From Vibrio sp. Of7-15 (lineage in GTDB: Bacteria; Pseudomonadota; Gammaproteobacteria; Enterobacterales; Vibrionaceae), in contig NZ_JAKRGH010000003.1 in assembly GCF_022347565.1 (NCBI RefSeq), positions 124,001-188,000 of the forward strand: 64,000 nt of DNA, written 5' to 3'. Made by a program: the position numbers and the translations under genes. Each line of letters opens with the position of its first letter. The first letter of the stretch is position 1. Shown here in pieces: positions 1-9,605 of this stretch. The notes under the pieces are model-generated. The model did not search any database and was not told where the DNA came from. It saw nothing but the letters and a program-made list of their open reading frames with translations.

Positions 1-843
1 GACACTTGCTTTCGTCACTAGCGCTTTACAGACACAAGCGTATGCACTGCCACCTATGCCTGCGAGTTTTAAATTTAGCGCGTGACTGGTTTGGTGAAGA
101 TTAATTTTGGCGCGCCCTAATGTACCTTGATGATAAATCGGATAGGTGGCTTCAGGACCAATGTAGGAATAAGCAATGGTACGGCAACCCTCATTCAGAA
201 CATCGGCATTGATCAAATCATCGATCCAGCTTTCCCAGTCTTCGCCTCCCATGACCTTGATAGTATCCTCTATCTCTTGTTCATTAGCGGCAGAAACCGT
301 TGTTTCATCTAATTGATCGAGTTCAAGATTAAGGGTTGAGCCTGTTACGGATTCACCAATGGTTTTAATAGAGGAACGCCACATTTCTCCTGTGTCTGGG
401 TTGGGCCTTACCCCTGTTGCTAAGCTATAAATGATTAGATCCAGTTTTCCGTCGCACTCTTCATTTATATAATCAATGACTTGCTGGCGTACTGCGGGTG
501 AGAAAGCATCACCAATAATATTTTTGGATTTAATGCCAGCTTTGTCAGCCTGTTGCTTAAAGAAGATGTTGTTATACCAACCCGCAGTGCCGACACTTTT
601 TTCTGACGGGCCTCGTTCAAAAGAAACACCGATAGTGTGAGTTTTATTGCCTCCAAAGGCGAGAGCAATGCGTGAGGCTAGCCCAAAACCAGATGATGCA
701 CCAAGAATCAGGACTCGCTTAGGGCCATCAGTCATTGGTTTTGCTTTTTTAATGAATTCTATTTGTTCTAAAACAGCGGCTTCACAGCCAAAAGGATGTG
801 CTGAACGAGCAACCACACCAGAAATAACAGGCTTAATAATCAT
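1..843 (-). CDS. fabV: Trans-2-enoyl-CoA/ACP reductase FabV, 3' part beyond window
   Basis: NADH-dependent enoyl-ACP (or enoyl-CoA) reductase that completes the fatty-acid elongation cycle in the cytoplasm. The reading frame is open for 281 codons from the ATG at 843 to the window edge; family members are about 400 residues, so the C-terminal third is missing. The N-terminus MIIKPVISG, a Rossmann nucleotide-binding segment (VLILGASSGFGLASR) and the family Tyr-X8-Lys active-site spacing (YHQGTLGRAK) are all visible. The gene reads away from tesA, 106 bases downstream of it. FabV is typical of Vibrio and Pseudomonas and is known for triclosan tolerance. Confidence 0.95.
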   Translation of the reverse strand, partial: MIIKPVISGVVARSAHPFGCEAAVLEQIEFIKKAKPMTDGPKRVLILGASSGFGLASRIALAFGGNKTHTIGVSFERGPSEKSVGTAGWYNNIFFKQQADKAGIKSKNIIGDAFSPAVRQQVIDYINEECDGKLDLIIYSLATGVRPNPDTGEMWRSSIKTIGESVTGSTLNLELDQLDETTVSAANEQEIEDTIKVMGGEDWESWIDDLINADVLNEGCRTIAYSYIGPEATYPIYHQGTLGRAKINLHQTSHALNLKLAGIGGSAYACVCKALVTKASV

Positions 844-949
844 AAAAAATCCTACAGTTCTATGGGTATCGCTTATGTGGCTTACATAGTAACCAGATTC
901 TGTTCAATAACATTGATATGAAATAGGTTATGAATGTAACAGGTGCTAT

Positions 950-1546
950 TTATAAGTAAGGTGTGAGCTCAGTCGCCATAAATTGTGCAATCCAAGGTTG
1001 TGCCTCTGGCTTGGGATGCAATCCATCTGCCATCATCCATTCCGGCTTGGTAATGATATGCTCAAGGAAAAAAGGCACTAAAGGAACATTATGCTGGCTA
1101 CTTAGCTGAGGGTATATGGAGCTGAATGCTTTGCTATAGCGCTGACCATAGTTTGGTGGCACAAAAATTTGCATTAGCACTGGGTTTGCGCCAGCACTTT
1201 TTATTTTATTTATCATGCTAGTGAGGTTATTTGTCACCATATTTGGGGGAAAACCGCGTAATCCGTCGTTGGCACCTAACTCAATCAGTACGGTTTGTGG
1301 TTGATGTTGGTTCAATAAATCTGATAAACGCGCCAAGCCATTACCTGTTGTATCTCCGGAAATACTGGCATTGATGACGGATATTTTAGTACCTTGTTTA
1401 TTTAAAATAGGTTCAAGCAACGTTGGCCAACTTTGTTCAGCCGACATGTTGTATCCAGCACTTAAGCTATCTCCTAGAATTAATAGGGTGTTGCTATTAG
1501 CTGAATACGAAAAAAACAAAAAAACAAAAATAGAAAGGATGCGCAT
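950..1546 (-). CDS. tesA: Acyl-CoA thioesterase I / lysophospholipase L1 (TesA)
   Basis: Periplasmic SGNH-family esterase that hydrolyses acyl thioesters and lysophospholipids. The 198-residue protein opens with a hydrophobic signal peptide (about residues 1-18). Block I is GDSLS with nucleophile Ser27, block III is GANDG, and the C-terminal DGLHP supplies the catalytic Asp and His. It is transcribed divergently from ybbA with start codons only one base apart, the usual tesA/ybbAP arrangement of gamma-proteobacteria. The promoters of each gene must therefore overlap the coding start of the other. Confidence 0.95.
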   Translation of the reverse strand: MRILSIFVFLFFSYSANSNTLLILGDSLSAGYNMSAEQSWPTLLEPILNKQGTKISVINASISGDTTGNGLARLSDLLNQHQPQTVLIELGANDGLRGFPPNMVTNNLTSMINKIKSAGANPVLMQIFVPPNYGQRYSKAFSSIYPQLSSQHNVPLVPFFLEHIITKPEWMMADGLHPKPEAQPWIAQFMATELTPYL

Positions 1547-1547
1547 T

Positions 1548-2234
1548 ATGTCTATGTCCGTGATAAGGGCGACTTCGGTTTCAAAACGTGTTGTTACTAA
1601 TCAAACTGAATTAACGATACTCGATGACATTTCACTTGATATCAGTCAAGGAGAAACTATCGCTATTATTGGCACATCTGGTGCGGGTAAATCAACTTTA
1701 ATGACATTACTTGCAGGGTTGGATGTTGCTAGTTCTGGAGATGTAGAGTTATTGGGTCAGTCTCTCTCATTGTTGGGTGATGAAGAACGAGCAGCTATTC
1801 GGAGTCAGTCTATTGGTTTTGTGTTTCAAAGTTTTTTATTGATCCCTTCTTTAACCGCGCTCGAGAATGTCACTTTACCGAGTATTTTACGGGGGGACAG
1901 TGAAGATAACGATCGGGCGATGGCGTTATTAAAGTCGGTCGGTTTGGAGGGGCGTGAAACACATTTGCCAAGTCAGCTCTCTGGCGGTGAGCAACAAAGG
2001 GTAGCTTTAGCTCGCGCTTTCATGGTGCAACCTAAAGTACTGTTTGCCGATGAACCAACAGGAAATTTAGATCAACATACTGCGTCCACTATCATTGAAC
2101 TGCTGTTTTCTATGAACCGAGAGCACGGTACCACGCTTGTGCTCGTTACTCATGATTCGGCTTTGGCTGATCGCTGTGATCGCGTTTTAACCATAAATGC
2201 AGGGCAGTTAGGAGAGGAAGAATGGAGCAAATAG
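1548..2234 (+). CDS. ybbA: ABC transporter ATP-binding protein YbbA
   Basis: ATPase subunit of a LolD/MacB-type ABC system that partners the YbbP permease. Visible motifs are Walker A (GTSGAGKST), the signature LSGGEQQR and Walker B with DEPTGNLD. I chose the ATG at 1548, which follows GAAAGG at 1533-1538 with nine-base spacing and gives 228 residues, a normal length for YbbA. A longer open frame reaches back to 1371 but runs antisense through tesA and is unlikely to be used. The gene overlaps ybbP by 13 bases, implying coupled translation. The natural substrate is not known. Confidence 0.94.
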   Translation: MSMSVIRATSVSKRVVTNQTELTILDDISLDISQGETIAIIGTSGAGKSTLMTLLAGLDVASSGDVELLGQSLSLLGDEERAAIRSQSIGFVFQSFLLIPSLTALENVTLPSILRGDSEDNDRAMALLKSVGLEGRETHLPSQLSGGEQQRVALARAFMVQPKVLFADEPTGNLDQHTASTIIELLFSMNREHGTTLVLVTHDSALADRCDRVLTINAGQLGEEEWSK

Positions 2235-4678
2235 AAAAAGTATCTGTGGTTAAGTCTTCGGCTTCGGGCCAACAAATGATTGCTCGATGGAGCTGGCGGG
2301 AGATTCGACATGGTCAATTATGGCCTGTGGCCGCAGCCCTGACGTTAATTATTGCTTGTGTCTTTGCATTATCGGCGTTGGCTGTGAGAGTGGAGGGGGT
2401 GATGACTGCACAAGGTCGAGCTGTCATGGCCGCCGATTTGGTGTTTGTCTCTGCGAATCCAACGCCTTCTCCAGTGTTGAAAAAAGCGGAAGAAAATTCT
2501 CTGATCCAGTCGCACCAAACTCGATTTTCCACCATGGCCTTCAGTGATACTTCAATGCAATTGGTCAGTGTAAAAGCCATTGAAAGTAACTACCCATTAC
2601 GCGGAGAGTTGATCCTAGAAGGGCAAAATCAATCGATTAAAAATAACGTCAGTCAAGGAGATCTATGGCTAGCGGAACGTTTGTTTAGTCTTCTGAATGT
2701 TCAGGTGGGAGACGTGGTTGCGATTGGGGATGCTGAATTACGAGTATCAGGAAAGATTGCTTTAGATCCTGCATTGTCGTTTAACCCTTTTAGGCAAATG
2801 CCTGCAGTCCTTATTCATCAATCTGATATGGAGAAAACGGGAGCAGTACAGTTAGGCAGCCGTGTTCAGTATCGAACTTTTTTTGCGGGGGATGATACTC
2901 AAATAAAAGCGTTACAAAAAAGTACGGAGCTCAAAGCCGGGGAGCGTTGGATTCACGAAGATACACAAGGACGAACAGCGGATTTATTACACAAAGCAAA
3001 GCAGTATTTGTCTCTCACAGTGCTTATGGTGATTTTAATGGCATCGGCGACCTTGGTGCTGACTTGCCAGCATTATGTTGCAGGGCGAATGGAAAGTGTT
3101 GCGATGCTAAAAAGTTTAGGTGCAAGTAAAACTTGGCTTAAACGATGGTTAATGACTCAAGTTGGTTTGTTATTAGGGCTAAGCGCAACTGCTGGCCTTT
3201 TAGTTGGTGTTGCGTTAGAAGCTTTATTACGAATGCCATTAACCGGTATTTTACCTGAAAACCTTCCTTCATTTGGTTGGCAACCCGCTATATTGGCGAT
3301 AGTAGTTTCGGTTGTAATTGCTATTCCTGCATTGGGTATTCCGCTGCATCGTTTACTTAGCACATCAGCGAATAGTGTATTACAGCCTCAGAGTAAGAGG
3401 TCATGGGATAAAAGTGTCTGGTTGGTCGCTATTCCTGTTGTGTTTTTGTTAGGAGCTTATGGCTCCAATATTTTTGTTTGGATTGTATTAGCGGCCCTTT
3501 TAGTGATGTTTGTTGTTTTAGCCGTAATTGGTATAGGAATCATTAAAGGGTTAAGCCGATACACATGGAAAGCACCATTAAAGCTGGCATTAAGCAGAAT
3601 TAATCGAAGTGCACTGGTTAGCAGTTTACAACTATCAGCCTTGTCGAGCTCTCTCATGCTGGTGGCTATTATTTGGTTAGTAAGAACTGACTTACTGTCA
3701 GACTGGCAGCAGACCTTGCCTGCTGATGCTCCTAATGTCTTTGCGATCAATATCGATCCGCAAGATCGTGATGGGTACCTAGCTAAGTTAGATCATGAAG
3801 AGGTAAATCGATCAGAGGGCTATCCCATTATTCGGGGTCGTTTAACGCATATTAATGGGGTTGATGCAAAAGAAGTCACGGAGCAAAAGAATAAAGGTTC
3901 AGAAGCGTTAAGTCGTGAATTGAATTTTACATGGAAACAGGAAATCCCCGAGCATAATGTAGTAGTCGAAGGTCAATGGACCAATCAAGGAGGTGTGTCT
4001 GTAGAACAAGAAGTGGCAAATGATTTAGACATTAAAGTTGGTGATCGTCTGTCATTTACCGTAAGCAGCCAAGAATTCCATGCCACAGTGAATACCATTC
4101 GTACTGTTGAATGGCGTAACATGCGTCCTAATTTTTATTTTATTTTTACACCTGATGTGATGGCCTCTCTGCCGTCGACTTGGTTGGTGAGTTTTCGAAT
4201 TGATGAAAGCCAAGTACCAATCTTAAATCAATTAGGGCGTGATTTTCCTACAGTCAGTTTGATGGATCTCAGAACAATGGGAAATCGGATTCAAGTTTTA
4301 TTGCAACAGATCAGCTGGTCTTTGTCTGTTTTAGCGGGTTTGGGGGTAATGAGCGGTTTGTTGCTTATTTTTACCTTATTAAGGCTCAGTCTTTATCAGA
4401 GAAAGCAAGAAATCATGTTGTATAGAACGTTTGGGGCGAGTGAGTCAACAATATCTAAAACTCTGTGGTGTGAATATGGAGTGATGGCGGTTGTTGCAGG
4501 AATAATTGCAGTATTTGGTTCTGAGTTATCTGTGGCGAGTTTGATGAAATGGGGATTTGAACAGCCAGTCACTTTACATGGGCAGTTATGGCTCCTCCTA
4601 CCAGTAATTGCGTTATTAATCGTCTATTTAACATTGAAAAGCATTATTAATTCATTGTTGGAGCCACTTCATAAATAG
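2222..4678 (+). CDS. ybbP: ABC transporter permease YbbP (FtsX/MacB-like)
   Basis: Large inner-membrane permease of 818 residues. One membrane segment lies near residues 35-55. An extracytoplasmic domain follows, then groups of helices around 265-380 and 395-500, a second periplasmic domain, and three C-terminal helices (about 700-810). Two FtsX-type permease modules are therefore present. It overlaps ybbA by 13 bases and is followed by a good terminator at 4733-4767, so the unit is ybbA-ybbP. The family resembles lipoprotein or macrolide exporters, but the cargo is unproven. Confidence 0.92.
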   Translation: MEQIEKVSVVKSSASGQQMIARWSWREIRHGQLWPVAAALTLIIACVFALSALAVRVEGVMTAQGRAVMAADLVFVSANPTPSPVLKKAEENSLIQSHQTRFSTMAFSDTSMQLVSVKAIESNYPLRGELILEGQNQSIKNNVSQGDLWLAERLFSLLNVQVGDVVAIGDAELRVSGKIALDPALSFNPFRQMPAVLIHQSDMEKTGAVQLGSRVQYRTFFAGDDTQIKALQKSTELKAGERWIHEDTQGRTADLLHKAKQYLSLTVLMVILMASATLVLTCQHYVAGRMESVAMLKSLGASKTWLKRWLMTQVGLLLGLSATAGLLVGVALEALLRMPLTGILPENLPSFGWQPAILAIVVSVVIAIPALGIPLHRLLSTSANSVLQPQSKRSWDKSVWLVAIPVVFLLGAYGSNIFVWIVLAALLVMFVVLAVIGIGIIKGLSRYTWKAPLKLALSRINRSALVSSLQLSALSSSLMLVAIIWLVRTDLLSDWQQTLPADAPNVFAINIDPQDRDGYLAKLDHEEVNRSEGYPIIRGRLTHINGVDAKEVTEQKNKGSEALSRELNFTWKQEIPEHNVVVEGQWTNQGGVSVEQEVANDLDIKVGDRLSFTVSSQEFHATVNTIRTVEWRNMRPNFYFIFTPDVMASLPSTWLVSFRIDESQVPILNQLGRDFPTVSLMDLRTMGNRIQVLLQQISWSLSVLAGLGVMSGLLLIFTLLRLSLYQRKQEIMLYRTFGASESTISKTLWCEYGVMAVVAGIIAVFGSELSVASLMKWGFEQPVTLHGQLWLLLPVIALLIVYLTLKSIINSLLEPLHK

Positions 4679-5052
4679 AACTATCAATGCGACTCAAGTC
4701 ACATTTTTACTAATTGAGGTATAGAGTCTTATAAAGGGAGAAGAGGTCGATCTTCTCCTTTATTTTTATACACTTATTGTTACAAATAGAGCCTTTCTGT
4801 CACCTTTCTATAATTGATATTTGCATAACTATGCTTTTGCGCCTTGTCATTAGTATGTGTCTGTGTTCTTATAATTTACATGCAATCACTTGTTCATATT
4901 CTTGTAGCATTTAACTGTAAGACTACAAATATTAACAAACTGAGCTGATGTTTTTTTCATCTGATTGTTTTAGTTATATATTAAACCTCACTCATAGTGA
5001 AAAGAGTATATTTCGGACAATCTCACACTTTTTGATAGAAAGGAGTCGTTTC
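4679..5052. other. Intergenic region ybbP-phaB (374 bases)
   Basis: It holds the ybbP terminator (4733-4767) and the phaB upstream region. A perfect TATAAT lies at 4870-4875, but the nearest TTGTCA (4844-4849) is 20 bases away, longer than ideal. AAAGGAG immediately before 5053 is the phaB ribosome-binding site. I see no additional gene; the open frame running in from 4948 has no start signal. Confidence 0.6.
4733..4767 (+). terminator. Rho-independent terminator after ybbP
   Basis: A stem of about ten base pairs (AAAGGGAGAAG with CTTCTCCTTT, one bulge) is followed by TATTTTTA. Confidence 0.8.
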
Positions 5053-5793
5053 ATGACTAAATTAGCGCTACTTACGGGTGCAAAAGGGGGGATCGGTTCT
5101 GCGATCACCGAGGGTCTAATTGAGGCTGGATACCGTGTTATTGCAACATTCTACCCAGGTAATGAAGCATGCGCTAAAGAGTGGTTTGTAGAGAATAATT
5201 ATTCAGAAGAAAATGTAAAACTTTTCGGATTGGATGTTACAAACACCGAAGAGTGTGGTGAGCGTCTTAAAGCTCTTCTTGAAGAAGAAGGGACAATCGA
5301 TTTACTTGTGAACAATGCAGGCATTACGCGTGATGCTACGTTTAAGCGTATGGATTACTCGAAATGGGAACAAGTTATTGATACTAACCTGAACAGCCTT
5401 TTCAACGTGACTCAACCTGTTTTCAGTAGCATGCTTGAAAAAGGTAACTGTCGCATTGTTAACATCACGTCTGTTAATGGCTTAAAAGGTCAATTTGGTC
5501 AAGCAAACTACTCAGCAGCTAAAGCTGGCATGATTGGTTTCACTAAAGCGCTGGCATTTGAAGGTGCACGCTCAGGCGTAACCGTGAATGCGATTGCTCC
5601 AGGGTATACAGCGACACCAATGGTTGAAGCGATGAAGCCTGAAGTATTAGAAAGTATCAAAGCTGAAATCCCAATGGGACGCCTTGCAACTCCAGCAGAA
5701 ATCGCAAGTGCAGTAGTATTTTTAGCAAGTGAAAAAAGCGGCTACATCACTGGTGAGACATTATCAGTGAATGGCGGACTTTACATGAACTAA
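5053..5793 (+). CDS. phaB: Acetoacetyl-CoA reductase PhaB
   Basis: NADPH-dependent short-chain dehydrogenase that reduces acetoacetyl-CoA to (R)-3-hydroxybutyryl-CoA, the second step of polyhydroxybutyrate synthesis. The 246-residue protein has the cofactor motif TGAKGGIG near the N-terminus, the NNAG motif, and the catalytic Ser (NITSVNG) and YSAAK. The ATG at 5053 sits behind AGGAG at 5041-5045; the extra 35 codons upstream look like noncoding DNA. It is first in the phaB-phaA-phaP-phaC cluster. Confidence 0.96.
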   Translation: MTKLALLTGAKGGIGSAITEGLIEAGYRVIATFYPGNEACAKEWFVENNYSEENVKLFGLDVTNTEECGERLKALLEEEGTIDLLVNNAGITRDATFKRMDYSKWEQVIDTNLNSLFNVTQPVFSSMLEKGNCRIVNITSVNGLKGQFGQANYSAAKAGMIGFTKALAFEGARSGVTVNAIAPGYTATPMVEAMKPEVLESIKAEIPMGRLATPAEIASAVVFLASEKSGYITGETLSVNGGLYMN

Positions 5794-5826
5794 CCCGAAT
5801 TTCGGTTGACTAGGAAAATAATAACG

Positions 5827-7032
5827 ATGAAAAAAGTATTTATTGTCGCTGCAAAACGTACTCCATTAGGTAGTTTCGGCGGCTCTTTAAGCTCAATACC
5901 TGCCTCAAAACTAGCTGCTACTGCAATCAAAGCAGCTTTGGAAGAAAGTAAAGTGCCGTCAGAGGCCGTAGATGAAGTGATTTTAGGTAACGTGATTGGC
6001 GCAGGCCAAGGCATGGGACCTGGTCGTCAAGCTGCAATCTATGCAGGTCTATCAGAAGACGTTCCTGCATACAGCTTGAACATGGTATGTGGTAGTGGCA
6101 TGAAAACAATTATGGATGCTGCTGCTCACATCAAAGCGGGGGATGCGGAAGTTGTTGTTGCCGCGGGCGCTGAGAACATGTCTCAAATCCCATTTGCTGT
6201 ACCTTCAAAAATCCGTTCAGGTCAGAAAATGGGTGGTCTAGAAATGGCTGACCTATTAATCAGCGATGGCCTAACTGATGCGTTTAACCAATACCACATG
6301 GGTAACACAGCAGAAAACGTAGTTGAGAAAGCTGGTTTAACTCGTGAAGAGCAAGACACATTTGCAATCAACAGCCAAGTGAAAGCAGTAGCGGCGATTG
6401 ATGAAGGCAAATTTAAAGATGAAATCGTTCCAGTTGATGTTGTTAGCCGTAAGAAAACAACAACAGTTGATACAGATGAATACCCTAAAGCTGACGCGTC
6501 TTTAGACGGATTAGCAAAATTACGTGCTGCTTTCAAAAAAGACGGTTCTGTAACTGCGGGCAACGCATCTGGCATTAACGATGGTGGTAGTGCTGTTATC
6601 GTAGCTTCAGAAGAAGCAATCGAAAAATATAACCTGACTCCTCTTATGGAGATTGTAGGTTATGCACAAGCAGGTATTGACCCTAAAATCATGGGCTTAG
6701 GTCCTGTACCAGCAGTGAAAAAAGCGTTAGAAAAAGCGAATGTAAACATTCAGTCTGTAGGTCTACTTGAGCTTAATGAAGCCTTTGCTGGTCAAGCTTT
6801 AGGTGTAGTGAAAGGTCTTGCTACTGAGCTAGATACTCAAGAAGCAGACTTACTTGAGCGCTGTAATGTGAATGGTGGTGCTATCGCTCTAGGCCACCCA
6901 CTAGGTGCTTCAGGTAACCGAATCGTTGTTACATTGCTGCACGAAATGAACCGTCGTAACACAGAGTATGGCCTAGCGTCATTATGTGTAGGTGGTGGTA
7001 TGGGCACAGCGATTATCTTGAAAAAAGCGTAA
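5827..7032 (+). CDS. phaA: Acetyl-CoA C-acetyltransferase PhaA
   Basis: Biosynthetic thiolase that condenses two acetyl-CoA to acetoacetyl-CoA for PhaB. The 401-residue protein shows the acyl-accepting Cys88 (NMVCGSGM), the GHPLGASG histidine loop and the C-terminal CVGGGMG cysteine, so the catalytic set is complete. The ATG at 5827 follows AGGA at 5812-5815. A TTG seven codons upstream is in frame but less likely. The 33-base gap to phaB indicates co-transcription. Confidence 0.96.
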   Translation: MKKVFIVAAKRTPLGSFGGSLSSIPASKLAATAIKAALEESKVPSEAVDEVILGNVIGAGQGMGPGRQAAIYAGLSEDVPAYSLNMVCGSGMKTIMDAAAHIKAGDAEVVVAAGAENMSQIPFAVPSKIRSGQKMGGLEMADLLISDGLTDAFNQYHMGNTAENVVEKAGLTREEQDTFAINSQVKAVAAIDEGKFKDEIVPVDVVSRKKTTTVDTDEYPKADASLDGLAKLRAAFKKDGSVTAGNASGINDGGSAVIVASEEAIEKYNLTPLMEIVGYAQAGIDPKIMGLGPVPAVKKALEKANVNIQSVGLLELNEAFAGQALGVVKGLATELDTQEADLLERCNVNGGAIALGHPLGASGNRIVVTLLHEMNRRNTEYGLASLCVGGGMGTAIILKKA

Positions 7033-7113
7033 CAACATTGAAATGCTAGCCTGTTGAAATAGTTTCAATGGGCTCTAACTGTAAAAATTAAATGATTAAT
7101 TGAGGAAACTGCT

Positions 7114-7464
7114 ATGTATACGGATATGTTCAAAACATTCTCTGAGCAAACGGAAAAAACTCTTGCGCCTGTAACAAAATTCAACCAACTTTTTGCTAAA
7201 AACGTTGAAGAGCTAACTGAGCTTCAGCTAGCTGCAGTTCGTGCATATAGCGACCTAGGTGTTGAGCAACTAAAAGCGGCAACTGAAGTACGTGATGTAC
7301 AATCTCTAACTGCATTCAGCAGCAAGCAACTTCAAGCAATGACTCAGCTGTCTCAGCAAATGATCAACGACAGCAACAAGCTGAATGAGATTGCTCAAAA
7401 TTTCAAAACTGAAATTGATGCACTAGCTACTGAAAATGTGAAAAAAGCGACCTCTGTAGCATAA
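7114..7464 (+). CDS. phaP: Phasin family protein (PHA granule coat)
   Basis: A 116-residue, mostly helical, charged protein of the phasin family. Phasins coat polyhydroxyalkanoate granules and control their number and size. The amphipathic pattern is continuous (for example FNQLFAKNVEELTELQ) and there is no membrane segment or signal peptide. It lies between phaA and phaC, the order known from Vibrio. Its codon choice looks strongly biased, as expected for an abundant protein. AGGAAA precedes the start. Confidence 0.93.
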   Translation: MYTDMFKTFSEQTEKTLAPVTKFNQLFAKNVEELTELQLAAVRAYSDLGVEQLKAATEVRDVQSLTAFSSKQLQAMTQLSQQMINDSNKLNEIAQNFKTEIDALATENVKKATSVA

Positions 7465-7485
7465 GCGTCAGATCGTCTTGTTCAC

Positions 7486-7508
7486 GCCGCTCCTGTAATG
7501 GGAGCGGC
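7486..7508 (+). promoter_or_regulatory. GC-rich hairpin between phaP and phaC
   Basis: GCCGCTCC (7486-7493) pairs perfectly with GGAGCGGC (7501-7508) across a seven-base loop. No clear T-run follows, so it may be a partial terminator or an mRNA 3'-end stabiliser. Either could let phasin be made in excess over the synthase. The structure is seen; the function is inferred. Confidence 0.5.
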
Positions 7509-7539
7509 TTCAGTAGTCTAGACTTTAGAGGTCATTGTA

Positions 7540-9321
7540 ATGTACCAAAATTTCTTTTCGGACTACTTTACTCAGCTGCAGGAGTGCAATCAGCAGTGGT
7601 GGAAAGATGTAGACACCAGTAAAGCAGTTATGAATAGCCCAATAAATAAAGCCTTCACAGATCTCAACATTGAAGATCTGACACAATTCTTCGATAAAGC
7701 CTCTAATCAACCATCATCCCTTATGAACATCCAAATGAATTGGTGGGAAAACCAATTAAAAATTTGGCAAAATGTCAGTGTTCAAGGCAATAACAGTGAT
7801 GATGTAATTGCAGCAGAGCGCGGTGACCGCCGCTTTAAAGATCCTGCATGGCAAGAAGAAGCAATGTATAACTTTATCAAGCAGTCATATTTACTGTTCG
7901 GTAAAACAACCTTAGATACTATCAATTCGGTTGATGGTTTAGACGAAAAAGTGAAAGAGCGTCTTCAGTTCTTTTCTCGTCAGATGATTAATGCCATGTC
8001 ACCTAGTAACTTTGTAGCTAGTAACCCTGAATTAATGAAGTTAACCCTTGAAAGCAATGGCCAAAACTTGGCTAAAGGGATTGAACTACTACAGGAAGAC
8101 ATGGCATCGAGTGCTGATATTCTTAAAGTTAGAATGACAAACAACAACGCTTTCCGTTTAGGGGAAGAAATTGCCAATACACCTGGCGATGTTGTTTTTC
8201 GTAATGACTTATTTGAGTTGATTCAGTACCGTCCAACGACTGAAACAGTCCACAAAACACCTCTGTTGATTGTTCCTCCTTTCATTAATAAGTACTACAT
8301 CCTTGACCTTCAAGAGAAAAACTCGATGGTTCGCTGGTTAGTAGAGCAAGGGCACACAGTGTTCTTAATGTCTTGGAGAAACCCTGGCAAATCAATGGCA
8401 AATGTTGATTTTGAACATTATGTCACTGATGGCGTGGTTAAAGCTGTTGATGCGATTGAATCCATCACTGGAGAGAAGCAGGTTAACGCAGCTGGCTACT
8501 GCATCGGCGGAACCTTGCTAGCGACAACTGTTGCTTTTTATTCGGCACGTAGAATGCGAGCTAGAATTAAGACAGCTTCGTTCTTTACTACATTGCTGGA
8601 CTTCTCGCAGCCGGGTGAAATCGGCGTCTACATCAATGATCCAATAGTATCGGCGATGGAAGCGCAGAATAAAGAGCTGGGTTACTTAGATGGTCGTTCT
8701 TTAAGCGTTACTTTTGGTTTATTACGCGAAAATAGCTTGTACTGGAACTACTACGTAGACAACTATTTGAAGGGTAATAGCCCAGTCGATTTTGATTTAT
8801 TGTACTGGAACAGTGATAGTACGAACGTTGCGGGTAAGTGTCATAGTACACTTCTACGCAAGCTATACCTTGAGAATCAACTTGTTCAGCCAAAAGGTAT
8901 TAAAGTTGATGGTGTCGATATTGATCTAAGTAAGATCAAAATTCCAACTTACTTTATTTCAACGAAAGAAGATCACATCGCACTTTGGCAAGGTACTTAT
9001 CGTGGTGCTCATAAGCCAACGGGTAAAACAACATTTGTTTTAGGTGAATCTGGTCATATTGCAGGGATTGTTAACCACCCTGATAAAAAGAAATATGGCT
9101 ATTGGGTGAATCCTAAGCTGGTTAAGAACCCAGAAGATTGGCTAGAAGGTGCGAAACGTGAAGATGGTTCTTGGTGGGATAACTGGAATGTTTGGATTGC
9201 TGATAACAGCCCTCAAGATAGAATTCCAGCACGAACCGCCGGTTCTAAAGAGTACCCAATCATTGAAGCTGCACCAGGAAGCTATGTAAGACAAGTACTT
9301 CCTATTGAAGAAGATGCCTAA
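7540..9321 (+). CDS. phaC: Class I poly(R)-hydroxyalkanoic acid synthase PhaC
   Basis: Polymerises (R)-3-hydroxyacyl-CoA into polyhydroxyalkanoate at the granule surface. The 593-residue length fits a class I, single-subunit enzyme. An N-terminal domain (about 1-200) precedes an alpha/beta-hydrolase domain with the lipase-like box GYCIGG, where Cys321 is the nucleophile. The catalytic Asp (TKEDHIA) and His (SGHIAG) follow near residues 475-505. A strong terminator at 9361-9394 ends the pha unit. Confidence 0.97.
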   Translation: MYQNFFSDYFTQLQECNQQWWKDVDTSKAVMNSPINKAFTDLNIEDLTQFFDKASNQPSSLMNIQMNWWENQLKIWQNVSVQGNNSDDVIAAERGDRRFKDPAWQEEAMYNFIKQSYLLFGKTTLDTINSVDGLDEKVKERLQFFSRQMINAMSPSNFVASNPELMKLTLESNGQNLAKGIELLQEDMASSADILKVRMTNNNAFRLGEEIANTPGDVVFRNDLFELIQYRPTTETVHKTPLLIVPPFINKYYILDLQEKNSMVRWLVEQGHTVFLMSWRNPGKSMANVDFEHYVTDGVVKAVDAIESITGEKQVNAAGYCIGGTLLATTVAFYSARRMRARIKTASFFTTLLDFSQPGEIGVYINDPIVSAMEAQNKELGYLDGRSLSVTFGLLRENSLYWNYYVDNYLKGNSPVDFDLLYWNSDSTNVAGKCHSTLLRKLYLENQLVQPKGIKVDGVDIDLSKIKIPTYFISTKEDHIALWQGTYRGAHKPTGKTTFVLGESGHIAGIVNHPDKKKYGYWVNPKLVKNPEDWLEGAKREDGSWWDNWNVWIADNSPQDRIPARTAGSKEYPIIEAAPGSYVRQVLPIEEDA

Positions 9322-9360
9322 TATATTTTTTTTATTAGCTGAAAATCTTAATCAAATAAT

Positions 9361-9394
9361 AAAAAGCTGAATCATTACGATTCAGCTTTTTTTT
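9361..9394 (+). terminator. Terminator of the pha cluster
   Basis: AAAAGCTGAATC and GATTCAGCTTTT form a 12-base-pair stem around a short loop, followed by an eight-T run. Confidence 0.9.
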
Positions 9395-9605
9395 AGAATG
9401 TAATATATAAAATATAAGCCTAGGTAATTGCATTTATAACCACTGTGAATTGGTTGTGACTTTAAAATGTTTACCAGTTCAAAGTTATGTAACTTCATGA
9501 AATTTATTCGTTAAAAAAGAATAATAGCACTGCTAAGAACTAAACTTTTAGGCTAAATTAGGGAATTAGAGATTTGATTGAGCTGTAAGCCTAAAGGAGT
9601 AGCGG

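Noticed and set aside
1371-1547. N-terminal extension of YbbA reading back through tesA
   Set aside because: It is antisense to a real gene. The ATG at 1548 has a good ribosome-binding site and gives the normal family length.
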